Positions 1 through 10,476 are shown, numbered from the stretch's first letter. The stretch: DNA of 53,525 bases from Phellopilus nigrolimitatus (GCA_021029095.1 JAJOHG010000169.1:1-53525); one strand, 5' to 3'. Notes: generated by a model from the sequence alone, not told the origin. A program made the numbers and translations.

Positions 1-437
1 ATCTGAGGGTAACCAGTCACGCCATTCTTTTTGCAAAGGTCTACGGAAAGCAAATCGTATACATTTCCTAGAGTATTAGGAAAAGCAGCTGACCTCCATT
101 GGTAGCGCAGTTGACTTGGGCAAGATGGACTCCAGGATCATCCATAGACTCGTAGTATTGTACCAATTTTTCCCATGTCGGCGCAAAAGCACGACAGTGA
201 TGACAGTACGGTGAGAAGTGCTCGATAAACCTGATAGACGAAGTTAGTATCTCAGGGCCTCGAAGTAATCAATACGTACCAAGCGCCTTCCGAGACAGTT
301 GAATCGAAGTTGCTCGGAGTGAGCACCTTGAGTTCAACCGAACCGGCAGGCAACGCGCTCGCAGCCAGCGCGAGCGACGTTAGAAGTAGGCCGTACGGCA
401 GCCTTGCGAACATGCTGAGAGCGAGCGGGTTTCTCAT
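1..437 (-). CDS. Secreted/ER thioredoxin-fold protein (PDI-like), 5' part only
   Basis: The start codon is at 437-435 and the gene runs off the left edge. Exons are 280-437, 94-230 and 1-40 (partial); introns 231-279 and 41-93 have GT/AG ends and keep the frame. The first ~30 residues are a typical signal peptide (basic start, hydrophobic LLLTSLALAASALPAG). A thioredoxin domain follows, with the active-site region FIEHFSPYCHHCRAFAPTW, then VNCATNGDLCKKNGVTGYP. These features place it in the protein disulfide isomerase/thioredoxin family of the secretory pathway, so a role in disulfide chemistry is inferred. The active site is CHHC rather than the usual CGHC. The C-terminal part, including any retention signal or membrane anchor, is outside the window. 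It diverges from CGI121 with 188 bp between start codons. Confidence 0.78.
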
Positions 438-464
438 TGTTGCCGACGCCGGATCCTGATGAGC

Positions 465-473
465 CTATATAAG
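465..473 (+). promoter_or_regulatory. TATA-like box in the divergent promoter
   Basis: TATATAAG at 466-473 reads on the plus strand about 150 bp upstream of the CGI121 start. It is the only good TATA match in the 188-bp gap between the two divergent starts. The opposite-strand reading is weaker and only ~30 bp from the other ATG. Use by CGI121 is inferred. Confidence 0.35.
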
Positions 474-625
474 ATTGACGACAGCCAGCAAACAGTGCTA
501 ATGATGAAAGGAAGTAGATGATGAAAGTGAGCTGTCGTGCGAAGGGAACGCGTCGATCCAATCGTGGCGCCTCTTTCTTGTCGACGGCGACGATTGCTTT
601 CCACTTGGATTTTGTTTATCTGCGA

Positions 626-1391
626 ATGGAAAGCTACTCGTACGAACACTTTCCAAGTCGTTTGTCTACTGTCCGCGTTGCTCTTTTCACGTCGGTCAAA
701 AATGCTGCGCAACTGCGCACTCGGATCATCAAGGCATCCATGATGGAGGGCACTGACGGCGATTCAGAACGAGATGCCGTTAACTTCGCGTTCATCGAGC
801 CCAAGCTGGTGTTATTTCAATGCTAAAATCACGCATGTATTTTGGCTGACTTGGGTGTCAGGTAACCAGTAGACTGCATCTCCTAACCGCTATCTACCAG
901 TCGATGCTTGCAGACGTGCAATGTGATCTAAAAACAAAGACAGTGCATTCGGAGATCGTTTGGTCATTGAACCCCACCAACAATGTTCGTACTTTAATAG
1001 ACTGAATTGCCTACCCGAATTCACAGCATCATTGCAGATTACGGAAGCTCTCCGTAGGTTTGGTGTCTCGGATTTATCGTCTTCTCTGCTTGTCGTTCGT
1101 GTCGGGTACCCTGTGGCCGGGGAAAAGGTCGAATCACAGATGAAGGCTGTGGTGGAAGGAACTTTGGAATCTCTGGACAAGCTAGGAACTATTACGGACT
1201 GGATGTCTGTCGGGAAGGCACGTTTGTTCAGAGTGCATCCGGACTATGTTCCTCATCTGACTTTACTGCAGTACTACAAGCTTAACAATGTGCCAAATGT
1301 CAGTTCCCACCATAAAGGTCCTTTAGAACGGAATGTAATTACAGACAAGTTGGTAACCAGCTTTGTAGCAATGAAAAGTGCGATGTCGTAG
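626..1391 (+). CDS. CGI121: EKC/KEOPS complex subunit Cgi121
   Basis: Exons 626-808, 862-984, 1038-1217 and 1272-1391 give 201 residues, close to the family size (~175-200). The start MESYSYEHFPSR and the segments VALFTSVKNA, NFAFIEPKLVTSRLHLL, SEIVWSLNPTNNITEALRRFGVSD and LLVVRVG are the family's conserved stretches. Cgi121 is the small KEOPS subunit that binds the kinase Bud32 and helps N6-threonylcarbamoylation of tRNA (t6A37), with links to telomere upkeep; this is family knowledge. Introns 1 and 2 are GT-AG. The third (1218-1271) starts with GC, is 54 nt long and has no stop, so its splicing is inferred from homology (ITDW..GK joining YYKLNN). The start was chosen because family similarity begins exactly there; an in-frame ATG at 518 lies in non-conserved upstream sequence. 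Confidence 0.9.
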
Positions 1392-2019
1392 TGCTTCCAA
1401 TTCCCTTCCTGCACCCATCACTGCGTGTAGTAAGTATTAATAAGATGAGTCACTCCTCTCATACTACCCCTCTTTCTAAGCCCCCTTATATCCTAAGCCT
1501 GGCAAAGTGCCATTCTAGCTAGGGCTCCGCAACGTACCCGTATATACGAAATACGGTACGGTACGGTCATGTACCAGTATCGTAATGCTCTCCGAGGGTC
1601 TAAAATACGGTCACGTGTTTACGTGACCGTACACGTATTGAACCCGTATAATGTCTGTATGCCTGTCAAGTCCGCCCACATATTAGTCATGATGGCCGGC
1701 CTGCCGCAGCCTGAAGCATGTCATAACTAATTATAGACCCTTTGCCACTTCCCTCCTCCCTCCCTTCCCGGAGGGGCTGGCTTCTCCTGTCAAATGCTGT
1801 CAAAGCACCACTAAAAGTTTATTTAGACCATTAAACTTAGGCTTCAGCTCTTCTACATCAACTCACTGTCCTTTGCCAAGTCTAGTTCCTTTTTCAAATT
1901 GCTTTCCTGAATTCCTGTTCTGGTCAGACGATCTTCCTCGACAGTCCTCTTCCTGAACTCCTGATGAGCTACCAAAATTGTTAAGATCCTGAAACGAAGT
2001 GAAAGATTGTCTTGTAAAG
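1392..2019. other. Intergenic start of the transposon island
   Basis: No gene is seen. At 1536-1660 there are repeated ACGGTACGG-type words and a perfect 11-bp-stem hairpin with a 4-nt loop at 1606-1631. The stretch is probably a degraded short transposon, but no terminal repeats could be paired. Confidence 0.4.
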
Positions 2020-2707
2020 TAGGCATTACCGTTGTGCTTGCATATGTTTGTTGCGGCTGTGTTGCATTACAAAAAGTGTACAAAAATTGTGTTACCTGAG
2101 TGTACTTTGGTATCGGCACCCGTGCCACAAGACTACAAAATTCAAACTTGTTACCAAATTAGGAAAATCCCCCATGCTCAGCACCATTCTCATTTGTATT
2201 TTCAGCATAGTAATTCTTCTACTGCACGTAAAAACATGATTTCTTTTGCGTTCTCAAGCGCCTCACAATACCTACATGATTATGTAACATAGTAGATGGG
2301 TTTGGGGGCTGAAAAATAACCCCTGAGACGATTTGTCCTGAGGTTATCCAGCCTGCAGACTTTCCAGGCTGTATGCACCAAATTCTGAGAAATCCAAGCC
2401 GGTACACTTCTGTGCGGATGGTACTGTCTGAAAGGTCTACTTCAGGCCTTCCAGATGGTGTATCTATCTTTCCCATCCGTTTGGTATTCAGCTGAAATGT
2501 GTAGCCCTGGACTGTACAATCATTTTTATTGTAATATCATTGCAATTGGACCAGAACTCACTTCTCTTTCAGCAATTTACTATAAACCAAAATTTGAAGT
2601 ATAGGTTATGTAAATGTCTCATCCTTTTGTTTGAAAATCACAACACTCTTTTACATGGGCTACCAACCAAGATTGTAACCTGCCATGCGAAGCAGTGGCC
2701 ACTACCC
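2020..2707 (+). repeat. R1 repeat, copy 1 (old, diverged, 5' end missing)
   Basis: This sequence aligns along its length with the complete 792-bp R1 copies, from the TTGTGCTTGCAT region to the terminal GTGGCCACTACCC. It lacks the first ~45 bp, carries many substitutions, and ends after the first hairpin module without the duplicated terminal one. It has no coding capacity; open frames here are artefacts. It lies just outside copia copy A. Confidence 0.8.
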
Positions 2708-2937
2708 GCAAGTTCAGAAGCAATTGCAGTCGTGTTTCTATGCGTGTATTGGCCTCATGTCGATCTGCATCATGAAAAAAAAAACCCCATGTTGTTTCGT
2801 TCCTTGGTCAAAAATGGCAGGTTGAATGAAAATAAAGCAAAATACAATTCTCATATATGCACAAAGTGCACACTGCAAAGAATTTATCTCATTCTTGAAA
2901 TCTGCCACCCCATCATCGCTTCATATCCTGTCATTTT

Positions 2938-3215
2938 TGTGAGGAGGAGTGGTCTCACAACAAACACAGACAGTGACCTGAGTCCAATGGATGAGTGCAA
3001 AAGATGATATATTATGGAAACTAAACATGCCTGAGTCCAATGGATGAGTGCAAAAGATAGAGAGCACCATCCATGGACTCTGCCACTTCAAGGGAAGCAT
3101 TACATAATACATCAACATGTCAGGTGACGCAGAACAACAAGTCAGGAGTTCAAGTCACCCGGTATGCAAAATAATAAAAGGAATAAAAGTGTCCAAGATC
3201 ATACTATATCCAATA
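2938..3215 (-). repeat. 3' LTR of copia copy A
   Basis: 278 bp. As read on the element strand it starts TATTGG and ends CTCACA, the same limits as the other three LTRs. It carries about 6 substitutions relative to the 5' LTR of the same copy. It contains the internal direct repeat seen in all four LTRs. Confidence 0.93.
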
Positions 3216-3243
3216 CTCCCCCCTGATCTGACACACCTGTCAA

Positions 3244-6200
3244 TCACAGAAGACCCAGCATACCACGCATCTCAATCACCTTCACGCGTCCAAGCGCCTT
3301 GGTCATGATGTCAGCCGGCATAGACTTGGTGGGGAGGTAGCGAATGTCAATAAGACCCGACTCAACCACATCGCGCAGCCAATAGTGCCGCAAGTCCAAG
3401 TGCTTCATCCGTCCATGGTGTTCAGGGTTCCTGGCAACAGCAAGGGCAGATTGATTGTCCACATAGAGTGTGGAAGGCGCATTGAACTCATAGCCAAATT
3501 CTGAGAACAAGTTGCGCAACCACATAATCTCCTGACCACCCTGAACAGCAGAGATGTATTCCGCTTCGGTGGTAGAGAGAGTGACAATAGTCTGAAGTCG
3601 ACTAGCCCAGCTGATAGCACCAGTTCCCATCTTAACCACCAGGCCGCTTGTAGAGCGCCTGTCATCCTCATCCCCTCCATGGTCCGCGTCAGTGAATGTG
3701 GTGAACAATTCAGACGAGTTCTTGTCAGGCGCATAAGTCAACTTCATGTCTTTGGTACCCTGAAGGTAACGACACAAGTGCTTTGCAGCCTTCCAGTGAG
3801 CAGGACCAGGATTAGAACTGAAGCGCGCAAGAAGTCCAACTGCATATGAGATGTCAGGACGCGTTGCCACAGCCAGATACATGAGTGCACCAATCAGCTG
3901 CCTGTATGGAACAGTCTTCATGAATGCGATCTCCTGGAGTGAGGGGACCCATGGACTTGCTGAGACGATGGCCTTCTGGTAGTGGAGTGGAAACCTCGCT
4001 GCATCCAGCCATTTCAAAACGCTCAAGTAAGTCAGTGATGTATTGGCGCTGAGACAGGGATAGGGATCGGATTGAGCGGTCTCTCTCAATATGGACGCCA
4101 AGTAGGAAAGAGGTAGGGCCGAGGTCGCGCAGTTTGAAGTGCTTTTCAAGTTCGCGCTTGACAAACAAGAATTGCTCCTTCGATTTTGCAGCAATGGTCA
4201 TGTCATCCACATAGACTGGGATGATGATGCGTACATCGTCACGTCTGTAGACCCAAATGCTGTTGTCGCAGCGAACCAAGGAGAAGCCCATGCCCTTCAA
4301 CACAGAGTCGAGTTTCTTGTGCCATTGGCGCCCAGCTTGCTTAAGACCATAGATCGCCTTAGCAAGCTTAAGCACAAAACCGGCGCCATAATACTCCTCA
4401 AACCCTTCTGGTTGTTCCATGTAGACATCATGATCCAAGTCACCATTGAGGAACGCAGTGGAGATGTCAATGCTGAACAACTCCAAGTCCTCAATTGCAG
4501 CCAAGGCCAGTATAGCGCGAAGTGCAGCCCACTTGGCAGTAGGAGCAAACACCTGTGCAAACTCTAAGCCAGGGCGCTGTGAGTAACCCTTTGCCACCAA
4601 TCGCGCCTTGTGCCTGTCCACTGAGCCATCTGCCTTGCGCTTGAGTTTGAACACCCACCGACAGCCAATTACGAGCCCTGACTTTAGGAAGGATCGTCCT
4701 ACTAACTGGTCATTATCTTTGTGCTTGCATATATTTGGTCCCGGCTGGTGGCAATACAAAAAGTGTACAAAATTTGCGTTACCCGAGTGTACTTTGGTAT
4801 CGGCGCCCGTGCCACAACCACTACAAAACTCAAACTTGTTACCAAATTAGGAAAATCCCCCATGCTCAGCACCATTCTCATTTGTATTTTCAGCATAGTA
4901 ATTCTTCTACTGCACGTAAAAACATGATTTCTTTTGCATTATGCAGCGCCTCGCAATACCTACACGATTATGTAACATAGTAGATGGGTTTGGGGGCTGA
5001 AAAATAACCCCTGAGACGATTTGTCCTGAGGTTATCCAGCCTGCAGACTTTGCAGACTGTATGCACCAAATTCCAAAAACTCCAAGCCGGTACACTTCCG
5101 TGCGGATGGTACTGTCTGAAAGGTCTACTTCAGGCCTTCCAGATGGTGTATCTATCTTTCCCATCCGTTTGGTATTCAGCTGGAGTGTGTAGCCCTGGAC
5201 TGTACAATCATTTTTATTGTAATATCATTGCAATCGGACAAGAACTCACTTCTCTATTAGCAATTTACTATAAACCAAGATTTGAAGTATAGGTTATGTA
5301 AATGTCTCATCCTTTTGTTTGAAAATCACAACACTCTTTTACATGGGCTACCAACCAGGATTGTAACCTGCCATGCGAAGCCGTGGTCACTACCCAAGTT
5401 GATTACATCAGCTAACCTGGGCTCGTAACCTGCCATGCGAAGCAGTGGCCACTACCCAAGTGGTCTTACGACCAGAAGGAAGTCTGACTGGGGTGAAGGT
5501 GCCATTCTCAACAAGACTGATAAACTCGTCCATTGCAGCCTGTTCCCAGAGGGAAGCGTCAGGGCGTCCTTTGATGTCTCTCCAGTGTACCGGCTCAGGA
5601 CCATACTGGGTGCGCACCTCCGCAGAGAAGACATGCTCAAAGCAGTTTGTAGACTTCAACACATGATTGTGTGCGTCCTCAAAACTGATGTAGCAGTCCT
5701 CAAGTGCCGCATTTGCCCCAAAGTCCATAAGCCCAGCAAACATAAGCGCCTCAGCCTGCATCTCATCCTCAGACATGATGTCTAACTCGTCACTGCGCTC
5801 AATCACAGGCTCAGGTGTAGGTGCTGCTGCTGGTGCTGGTGCAGCTGGAGCCCTAGGAATGCGACGACCTGGATAATCTGCAAGTGGATTAATCACTGCA
5901 TCTCTGTACCCATGCATGGGACGCGGCTGAGGGCGCCAGGACGTTGAAGGCCAAGAAGGCGCTTCAGGTGCAGGTGTAGACTCAGGTGCAGGAGTGGGAG
6001 CAGGAGGTTCCTTGGGTCGTTTCGCAGGAGGAGGGTGAGCAGAGGGAGAGAACACAGGAGGGTCAGGAGGTACATCCGATGGAGCTCGCTCGCGCTTTAC
6101 AGCAGGCCGAGTTGGAGTCACCGGAGGTGGTGCAGGACGAAAGGGAGGAGTGACTGGAGCTGGTGGGGGACGAGCAGGAGGAGTGGCAGGAGGAGGAGGA

Positions 6201-7810
6201 GCTGGTGGATTAGCAGGGAGAAGAAGTGGCGGAACATCATCCACATCGCCATCTCCCCCCTGTTCCGGCACAGCTGTAGCCTCTGGAGGAGTTGGAACCC
6301 TTAAGTCGACAGGAGACCTGGTATTTCCGGGGAACACGCGCTCATCAAACTGAGCAGAGTCGCTAATGACCTCTTTGCGCGTTATGGAGTTCCAGAATAT
6401 CCAGCCTTTGTAGTTCTCAGGGTAACCAATAAAAGAGCATTTCTGTGTATGTGACTGGAGCTGTTTGCGCATATCTTTCTTGACATGCACATAGGAGGTG
6501 CAGCCAAATACTCGAAAATGCGACACATCCGGCTTGGAATTGTGCCACAGCTCATAGGGCGTCTTGCCCTGGACAGCAGAAGTTGGAGAGCGATTGTGTA
6601 CATGAACAAAAGCATTGACCGCATCCCACCAGAAACTGGCAGGCAGGTGTGCTTCGTTCAGCATAGTAGTAATGCCCTCAGCCAAAGTGCGATTCGCTCG
6701 CTCAGCTACTCCATTCTGGTGGGGTTCATCACGAACAGTGTGTTGCCGGTGAATCCCTTCAGAAATGCAGAATTGCTCCCATGCCTTGGGCATGTATTCT
6801 CCTCCCTTGTCATCGCGCGTCGCTTTGATCTTCAGGTTGAGCTGGTTCTCTGCATGTGCTTTGTAGCGCTTGAAAGCGTCAAACGCATCGCTTTTCTTTT
6901 TAAGGGGTATGACTCCCCAGCGCCGACTGTAATCATCAATGAATGTGATCCAGTAACGATAACCATGCCGAGTTTGAACTGGCAGAGGGCCATGCACATC
7001 AGAGTGGACCAGCTGCAACAGACCAGTAGAACGATGGGATGCAAGTCTTGAGACATTAGACCTATGCTGCTTGCCTGCAATGCAAGGCTCGCAGATTGGG
7101 TCAGGCGACTCCATAGACTTCACAGTAATCCCCTTAACCATGTCCTGATCGATCAGTCTCTTGACATCCCCATGATTTAAGTGTGCAAAACGACGATGCC
7201 AGAGCGTTAAGTCGAGTGGACAGGTGCTAACCATGCCAGAGAATTGGGTCATGGGCACAACTTGTCCATTGAGGAACGCGGCGTAGTTGGTGTTGATTGC
7301 AGCAGTGAAGAGGAGAGTGCCGTTGCGACAAAATAGAATCTGATCAGACTTGATAGTGACAATGTAGGATTTGACACGAGTTAAATACAGGACTGAGAGG
7401 AGATTGTTTCTGAGATCTGGTACATGAAGGACACGCTCAAACTCTAGCAGACGACCCTTCTTTCCATTGACCACTGGTTGAAAGCGGACAGTCCCCATTC
7501 CAACTGAGTAAATAATGTCGTTGTTGGCGAGGCGGATGGGTGTGCGATTGGAGGTATACTGGTTGAACCAATGACGATGAGGTGTCATGTGGCAAGTGGC
7601 GCCTGTATCAACAATCCAGTCAGATCCTGCATCAGAGAGGAGGGGCGAGTTGGGATTGGTGAAGTCATGGGTACTTGCATTGCCAGCAAACTCAGCAGAC
7701 TGAGTCGACTCTGTGTTCTCCTGCGCCGCATTCGCCTTTGCCTTGCCTCCCCTCTTCTTCTTGTCCTTCAACTCCTTCATCGCATCACGACGCTTGTAGC
7801 AATGCTTCAA
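3244..7810 (-). pseudogene. Pol polyprotein of copia copy A, broken by R1 and a 2-bp deletion
   Basis: The upstream part (5461-7810) encodes protease (DTGA), the integrase zinc region and DDE core, the proline-rich linker and the start of reverse transcriptase. It stops reading sensibly at RKT where R1 (4669-5460) is inserted. The downstream part (3244-4668) resumes at IGCRWVFK, with YVDDM and the RNase H segment TDADHGGDED. A second lesion, a 2-bp deletion near 3932-3937, shifts the frame after MGPLTP relative to copy B. The product would be truncated; the gene is a pseudogene. Confidence 0.93.
4669..5460 (+). mobile_element. R1 repeat, copy 2, full length, inserted in copia pol
   Basis: 792 bp. 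Copy B provides the uninterrupted site (CCAATGGTC). The insert runs from TTACGAGCCC to CCCAAG between the A and the T of that site, with no duplicated target base. The 5' terminal TTACGAGCCC is repeated inverted as GGGCTCGTAA about 33 nt before the 3' end. A 3' hairpin follows (GCCATGC, loop GAA, GCA-G-TGGC with one bulge), ending 11 nt from the terminus. A second copy of the hairpin module lies just inside. It has no open frame of note, so it is non-autonomous. The structure resembles Helitron2-type elements with asymmetric terminal inverted repeats; that assignment is inference. Confidence 0.85.
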
Positions 7811-8531
7811 GGTGGTTCTTCATGCCGCAAAAATCGCAGACAAGAGGCTGAGACGAGGAGGAGGACAATGAAGTCGATTTGGAGGGTGGAGCAGAGGCCT
7901 TGAGAGCGAGTGCAGAGTCTGCAGCACGAGGGCCACTGGCTTTCTGCTCCTGCAAGAACGCTTTCTTGACCGTCTCGAGGGTGAAGGTAGGCATGAGGAG
8001 GAGGGCAGATCGAAAGGCTTTGTACTCGTCTGGGAGGGCGCGAATAAGACACATGGACGCAAGCTCATCCTCGAACTGGACAAGGGTGAGTTTAGAGCTG
8101 CGCGCATTCCTGAGCTTGTGCAACGACTCCTCAACGCGAGCAGTGAGGGCAGTAAGCGACTCGTCCTCAGCTTTGGCAATGCTGAAGAACTCGTCATAGG
8201 CAATAAAACGCGATGCCGCATTGTCCTGCTGGTTAAGCTCCTTCAGCTTCTTCAACATCTCCACTGGGTTATCCAAATCGTCCTGAACCAGGATCTGCAT
8301 GCCATGCTCGAGTTTTCCGTAGATAAAGCCAGCTGCTTGCTCCGATTTCTCCTCCCATGCCTCCTGCTCCTCTGCCTTTGATGGTTTCGTCGCAATGCCA
8401 GAAGCGATGCGCCAGAGAGTCTTGGCTTGGAGAGCAGCTCGCATTTCGAGTTTCCATGTCGCGTAGTTGCTGTCATTGAGCTTAGCGAAGGAAAATGTCG
8501 ATTGCGAGTCGGAGGTGGTAGATGCGGACAT
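7785..8531 (-). CDS. Gag-like protein of copia copy A
   Basis: The start codon at 8531 (MSASTTSDSQ) has a good context and is matched in copy B. The protein is ~248 residues, with the LNDSNYATWKLEMRAAL start typical of copia-type Gag (gag_pre/UBN2 domains) and an incomplete zinc knuckle CDFCGMKNH at the end. It then leaves the knuckle frame and stops after LLQAS. Pol lies in the +1 frame. A few residues differ from copy B (for example EH for KH, DN for GN, VQ for EK). Confidence 0.85.
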   Translation of the reverse strand: MSASTTSDSQSTFSFAKLNDSNYATWKLEMRAALQAKTLWRIASGIATKPSKAEEQEAWEEKSEQAAGFIYGKLEHGMQILVQDDLDNPVEMLKKLKELNQQDNAASRFIAYDEFFSIAKAEDESLTALTARVEESLHKLRNARSSKLTLVQFEDELASMCLIRALPDEYKAFRSALLLMPTFTLETVKKAFLQEQKASGPRAADSALALKASAPPSKSTSLSSSSSQPLVCDFCGMKNHLEALLQAS

Positions 8532-9508
8532 GGCGATGGGAGCGATGGTAGACGATGGTGGTGCGAGTGAGAGTGCGAAGTTGGGGATCAAACGGACAAG
8601 CAGTTGGGGTGTGATGGCCGAAAACGTGTACAAGTCGAATTACGCGATTTGCAGATATCAGGTCAATACCAGCCAAACAGATTCCAAACACCCAAAATGA
8701 TCAATGTATACACAGAATCGTCGCAAGACAGTGCTGGTCTGTCAGTCTGTTAAGACTCCGCAGGCACCGCTGGATGAGAGAGGCTCTAGGCTTAAGTAAA
8801 CACTTAGAAAAGCGTCACAAAGGGCAAACTAAGGCCCTGCAGTCGAGCTTCACAACCAATAGACTATCTGATCCAACAACAACCAAATGGAATGAAATGG
8901 GTCTGAACTGTCAGGTACCAGAGCTGGCAAACCGCGCAAAACGCGACACAGAGGGGGAACGGGTGGAGCGATTGAGACGCAAATCAACACACACCGAGAC
9001 GACGTGAACACGAGCACGTGTGTAAAATCGCAGAGCGATCGGGCGAGAACTGAGTCCGCTATGCAGAAACGATGCAGGGAGCAGACAAACAGACAGATAG
9101 AGACTGCAAAAGTCGAAATCGATGCAGCACCCTCAATTCGAAGTCGAATCGGCCACAAGTTGGTACGACGAGTGGGACCAGAGTACGGAGACGATGTGCG
9201 AAGTTTCAGCACGATCTGTCCAGCCGATTTTGAGCGATGAGACGAAGAGCAGAGAGTGCAGATGAGAGGATGATAAGGATGTCGATGCAGAGGGGTGTAG
9301 AGTGCCAGCAAGTGCGAATGGCGGCACGAAAATCGACACAAAGACGACGGACACACCACAGAACCCAACCCTGCGATTACAGCCCAATCCGAACAGCCAG
9401 AACTTTGCAGTTGACAGAAACTCTTCCAGAGGGACCAGATCAACTCCGATTTGAACGAAATTCAAGGAGGATGTTGTCGACGATGTACTGAACGTTGTTG
9501 TGAAGTTA

Positions 9509-9527
9509 CAGCGCAAGGCTCATAACC
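9509..9527 (-). promoter_or_regulatory. Primer binding site of copia copy A
   Basis: It lies directly inside the 5' LTR. On the element strand it reads GGTTATGAGCCTTGCGCTG, identical to copy B. It is complementary to the anticodon arm of initiator tRNA-Met. Confidence 0.7.
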
Positions 9528-9805
9528 TGTGAGGCGGAGTGGTCTCACAACAAACACAGACAGTGACCTGAGTCCAATGGATGAGTGCAAAAGATGATAT
9601 ATTATGGAAACTAAACATGCCTGAGTCCAATGGATGAGTGCAAAAGATAGAGAGCACCATCCATGGACTCTGCCGCTTCAAGGGAAGCATTACATAATAC
9701 ATCAACATGTCAGGTGACGCAGAACAACAAGTCAGGAGTTCAAGTCACCTGGTACGCAAAATAATAAAAGGAAATAAAGTGTCCAAGATCATACTATATC
9801 CAATA
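9528..9805 (-). repeat. 5' LTR of copia copy A
   Basis: 278 bp, TATTGG...CTCACA on the element strand. By eye it is identical to the 5' LTR of copy B (11732-12009), although each differs from its own 3' LTR. Confidence 0.95.
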
Positions 9806-10257
9806 GTACAGACATGGATTTGCAGGTCCTCAGAAACCCATGGGTGTGGGTCAAGCGGGTCAACAAGTAGTTTACGGTTTTTATAGCATTATGCTTGTTA
9901 GAAATAAATAGTAAATGACACAAAAACACTCTACGAGCTAATCCCCAGCCTCTACATATTGATTCCCATCCTTCTCCTTTGACTTGATGAGGTGCTCCAA
10001 TCTTGGGCTGCCCTGTGCACAAAATGAAGCTTGCAGAATGAAGCACACAAAACAAAGTGCAAAGAACAAAGTGTGAAAAAACAAATCGTGGGAGTTTAGG
10101 GGATGTGTGGGAAAGTGCGGACAAGAAAACACTTTCTCTGTCTGTTGCTTCTGTTGGCTTAGTCATAAACCAGAAATATGACCATTTGACCCCTGCAAAA
10201 TCCAAAATTCATATGAACCAGAGTCCTGAACAATTTGAACTTCACTTCATATTCATA
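9806..10257. other. Spacer between the inverted copia copies, left part
   Basis: No gene is seen. The first ~80 bp contain words such as CCCATGGG and GGGTCAAGCGGGTC that recall the hAT-type MITE at 26107-26569. The remainder is unremarkable AT-rich sequence. Confidence 0.4.
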
Positions 10258-10476
10258 CAGTGTACTACGCCTCCTTTAGACACCACCTGTCCTTTAGACA
10301 CTTCACTTTTCTCCTTCATTTCTTGATTTTTTGGCTTGAAAATTTTAGTATACACTCGGGCAAGAATGCTCCACCTACGTACCAATTCTGAGAAAGAAAA
10401 ATGTTTTTGTTTATCCTAAAGAGCTGAAAATGTACTGAACTCGGCATTTATACAGTTGACATTTGCAACTCTTAAA
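10258..10476 (+). repeat. R2 motif element fragment
   Basis: It begins TACAGTGTACTACGCC followed by two CTTTAGACAC words. It resembles 22667-22914 over ~220 bp, and both abut a full R1 copy. Flanking TA and the CAGT terminus suggest a pogo/Tc1-type MITE end; no partner end was paired here. Confidence 0.5.

Larger units (their letters stand above)
2938..9805 (-). mobile_element. Ty1/copia LTR retrotransposon, copy A (defective)
   Basis: The element reads right to left: 5' LTR 9528-9805, leader, gag, pol, 3' LTR 2938-3215. Total length is 6,868 bp; without the inserted 792-bp R1 it is 6,076 bp, against 6,081 bp for copy B. Two small differences account for those 5 bp: one missing CGT codon in the proline-rich linker and a 2-bp deletion near 3932-3937. 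The gene order protease, integrase, reverse transcriptase, RNase H defines the Ty1/copia superfamily. The two LTRs differ at about 6 of 278 positions. Flanks are ATTTT (2933-2937) and GTACA (9806-9810), so there is no target duplication. Copy A cannot make an intact Pol. Confidence 0.95.

Noticed and set aside
518..625. In-frame extension of CGI121 upstream to an earlier ATG
   Set aside because: Family similarity begins exactly at 626; the upstream residues resemble nothing and lie in the divergent promoter.
4702..4896. Recurrent 64-68-codon frames in every R1 copy
   Set aside because: They appear on both strands over the same bases, have no domain, and persist only because the copies are young and nearly identical.
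8850..9443. 197-codon open frame in the copia leader (and its twin at 12094-12687)
   Set aside because: No domain and no typical coding composition. Identity between copies is explained by the identical leader, not by selection on a protein.
2938..9805. Copy A as a possibly active retrotransposon
   Set aside because: R1 splits reverse transcriptase, a 2-bp deletion shifts the frame, and there is no target duplication.
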